64,000 nucleotides of DNA from the NCBI GenBank assembly GCA_025526935.1, contig JAHLKD010000007.1:186001-250000 (forward strand), written 5' to 3'. This DNA is from Cladochytrium replicatum (lineage: Eukaryota; Chytridiomycota; Chytridiomycetes; Cladochytriales; Cladochytriaceae). The notes beneath the pieces are model-generated. The model saw only the letters and a list, made by a program, of their open reading frames with translations, ran no database searches and was not told the origin of the DNA. Below, in pieces: positions 62,298 to 64,000 of this stretch (position 1 is its first letter; the number at the start of each line of letters is the position of its first letter). The translations under genes and the position numbers were made by a program.

Positions 62298-64000
62298 TTA
62301 TCTCCATTTCTGTAAGCGCGCCGCATCTTCTTGCTCAAAGTCGCCCGGTGGTATTGGCAACGTTTGGGAAGTTTGCTGAAATCCTTCAGGTGCCGGTAAC
62401 CACAGAAATTTCACGATAGAAAAAACCCCAGGATCGGCCGCAGTTGCCACCTCAGATTTGAACGAATAATGATCCTCAACACGTTCATCCGACGATTGAG
62501 ATGTCAGCATTGCTGATTCTCCTCCAAACTCCACCGAAGTTCTGGTTGATGATCGGCCAAGCGGACGACTTGGTTTCGATAGAACATCAGGGTGGTGCTT
62601 TTCCATGTGATACTTCAGCCCACCCGCATTCTTATAGTGCTTCCCGCAACCTTCCTCCTCGCATACAAAAGGGCGATGTTCAAAACCTCTCTTTTTCAAG
62701 TACTCGAGGTGCCTGTCTGTGGCCTCTTTGTCAGCGATCGACCTCTCAACAAGTTTCTGAGCCATTTCATGGATATATCTCGATTTCGGAGAGTTTGATG
62801 ATGAGCTCGATGCAGCGGATTCTCTAACAGCGCCTGCATCCACATCGAGCTCCTGCGAATGTGCCATGAAGCCCCCTTTGGCGATCTCCTCCATCGCCCT
62901 CGAATGATCCAGCACAACATGTCCATGGGTGAGATGATACTTCAATCCGTTTTGGTTGCGGTACACCTTTGCGCATATCAAGCACGAAAATATGCGCTCA
63001 CCAGTTGTCGGATCTACTTGATAGTAAGGAGAATTTCGCTTCGATGCTGCTCGCAGCCCACGCAGCTTGCGCTTCAGCTGCTGACCTGGCGTGAGTTTAG
63101 TCGGTGATTTCTTGCGGCCTTTCTTTTTCGCAACAGGAGGCGGAGGCGATGATGAGTTGGAAACCGAAGTACCGGATTGGAAGTCTGATTCGACTGAAGG
63201 CTCGCGCGATGCCTCCGACTTTGGTGTAAATGACGAACGGCTTACCTCCTCCGCCTTGTCTCCGAGTTCCGCAGCTTCAGCTGCAAGTGGTCGCCATGAT
63301 AAAAGTGGTTCGCCTTCTTGGAGTGACGAAACCATCGCCATGGGCGACATGCTCGACGGCGATGGATTGGAAACAGACGAAAAACTCCCCTTCCTTGACG
63401 CGGGAAGAGCAGGCCAGTTGCACGGAGGAGCGATGGGCACACTTGCCGGCGAATGGTGCGAAAGGCCGGGGGTTGGAGACCCAATTTCAAACTGCGGAAC
63501 ATTCATACGATAAACACCTCCCGAAAGATTTGAACCCATAGCCTGGGTTGGCAAATGATCAGTATGCATATGAATGCCTTTCGCCATTTTAAGCATTGAA
63601 ACTCGTGATCCGTCGTTTATCTGCTCCGATGCGCTGAAAGTATGCTGCGACTGCCCCGCATGGTTGAGGGCCGTTCCAGGATCAAATACATACATCGGAG
63701 ATGTATGAGCCGAAGAGATTTGCGGAGACTGGAGAAAATTATTCGTTGGTTGCAGCGTATCGGTCCAATCAGGAGAGTTATATGAATGTGTAGCCAATCG
63801 ATTAATTGTAATCTGCTGGCCCTCATCTATTGATTCGAATCCAGAAAAAGATGGTGCCATTCTCAGTGGACTGACGAAGGTCGGCTGGTGGATATGCCCG
63901 GGAGAGGCGACCGTAACGTTTACAGTTGGGGTTTGAGCGAGCGATTGATTGTTCATAAACAGTACAGGCTGCGGTCGCAGGAGTACAAAGTGATTGGCTG
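62298..64000 (-). CDS. SFP1-like C2H2 zinc-finger transcription factor (at least 552 aa, 5' end at the window edge)
   Basis: One long minus-strand frame begins at the first internal ATG at 63956 and has no stop between it and the window edge, so the true start may lie outside. The N-terminal 270 residues are Ser/Pro/Gln-rich, with a basic patch VAKKKGRKKSPTKL near residue 275. Two spaced zinc fingers follow: GERIFSCLICAKVYRNQNGL with KYHLTHGH (about residues 320-345) and FVCEEEGCGKHYKNAGGL with KYHMEKHH (about 427-452). The Y-(R/K)-N-x-x-G-L-K-Y-H text is the hallmark of SFP1/JAZF1-type split fingers; yeast Sfp1 controls ribosome-biogenesis genes and cell size. The C-terminus after AADPG may be spliced (GTTTTTTC...TTTCAG), so the last 40 residues are uncertain. 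Confidence 0.85.
   Translation of the reverse strand, partial: ANHFVLLRPQPVLFMNNQSLAQTPTVNVTVASPGHIHQPTFVSPLRMAPSFSGFESIDEGQQITINRLATHSYNSPDWTDTLQPTNNFLQSPQISSAHTSPMYVFDPGTALNHAGQSQHTFSASEQINDGSRVSMLKMAKGIHMHTDHLPTQAMGSNLSGGVYRMNVPQFEIGSPTPGLSHHSPASVPIAPPCNWPALPASRKGSFSSVSNPSPSSMSPMAMVSSLQEGEPLLSWRPLAAEAAELGDKAEEVSRSSFTPKSEASREPSVESDFQSGTSVSNSSSPPPPVAKKKGRKKSPTKLTPGQQLKRKLRGLRAASKRNSPYYQVDPTTGERIFSCLICAKVYRNQNGLKYHLTHGHVVLDHSRAMEEIAKGGFMAHSQELDVDAGAVRESAASSSSSNSPKSRYIHEMAQKLVERSIADKEATDRHLEYLKKRGFEHRPFVCEEEGCGKHYKNAGGLKYHMEKHHPDVLSKPSRPLGRSSTRTSVEFGGESAMLTSQSSDERVEDHYSFKSEVATAADPGVFSIVKFLWLPAPEGFQQTSQTLPIPPGDFEQEDAARLQKWR

Overview
The window looks like a piece of a fungal nuclear chromosome, probably from an early-diverging, chytrid-like lineage (the lineage is inference). 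Genes have many short GT-AG introns of about 45-90 nt, codon use is compact, and the conserved genes are typical of fungi: INO80, GOS1, TAF8, a CEBPZ/NOC1 relic, a kinesin-4-like motor, an ABC1 kinase, an arrestin-like adaptor and an SFP1-like zinc-finger protein. Gene models were built by hand-splicing. For nearly all of them exon phases close exactly and total coding length is a multiple of three.

Layout. (1) 1-9055 is a nest of mobile elements. A decayed Ty3/gypsy pol fragment (RNase H end, integrase zinc region, integrase C-terminus) is split by a 478-bp TG...CA solo-LTR-like insertion at 467-944 and by a 7,305-bp hAT DNA transposon at 1260-8564, which has a perfect 8-bp target duplication. 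The hAT carries a frameshifted BED/hATC transposase, a second coiled-coil gene of unknown function and about 26 copies of a roughly 97-bp repeat built around TGTCC-N4-GGACA. (2) 10455-29272 holds a multigene family of SAM-dependent methyltransferases, five apparently intact and four relics, on both strands. They share a nine-exon plan with almost invariant exon lengths (131, 67, 94, 24, 107, 100, 260-263 nt) and an N-terminal Met-Gly start suggestive of N-myristoylation. GOS1 and TAF8 sit inside this cluster, as does a 534-bp non-autonomous relative of the hAT at 23925-24458. (3) 29918-35849 is INO80 on the minus strand. (4) 38648-49170 is a giant kinesin of 3,416 codons on the minus strand, followed by a decayed CEBPZ/NOC1 copy on the plus strand. 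(5) 52641-63956 is a run of minus-strand genes: an ABC1 kinase/beta-lactamase fusion, an RPEL-repeat protein, an arrestin-UIM-SH3 protein, and a C2H2 factor whose frame is open to the right edge.

Functional themes: chromatin and transcription (INO80, TAF8, SFP1-like), vesicle traffic and endocytosis (GOS1, arrestin-UIM-SH3), cytoskeleton (kinesin, RPEL protein) and an expanding, partly pseudogenised methyltransferase family. The strongest candidates for undescribed biology are the two-gene hAT with its inverted repeat arrays and derived miniature element, and the kinesin tail with 17 uninterrupted 32-residue repeats plus seven dispersed copies of a histidine-containing motif.
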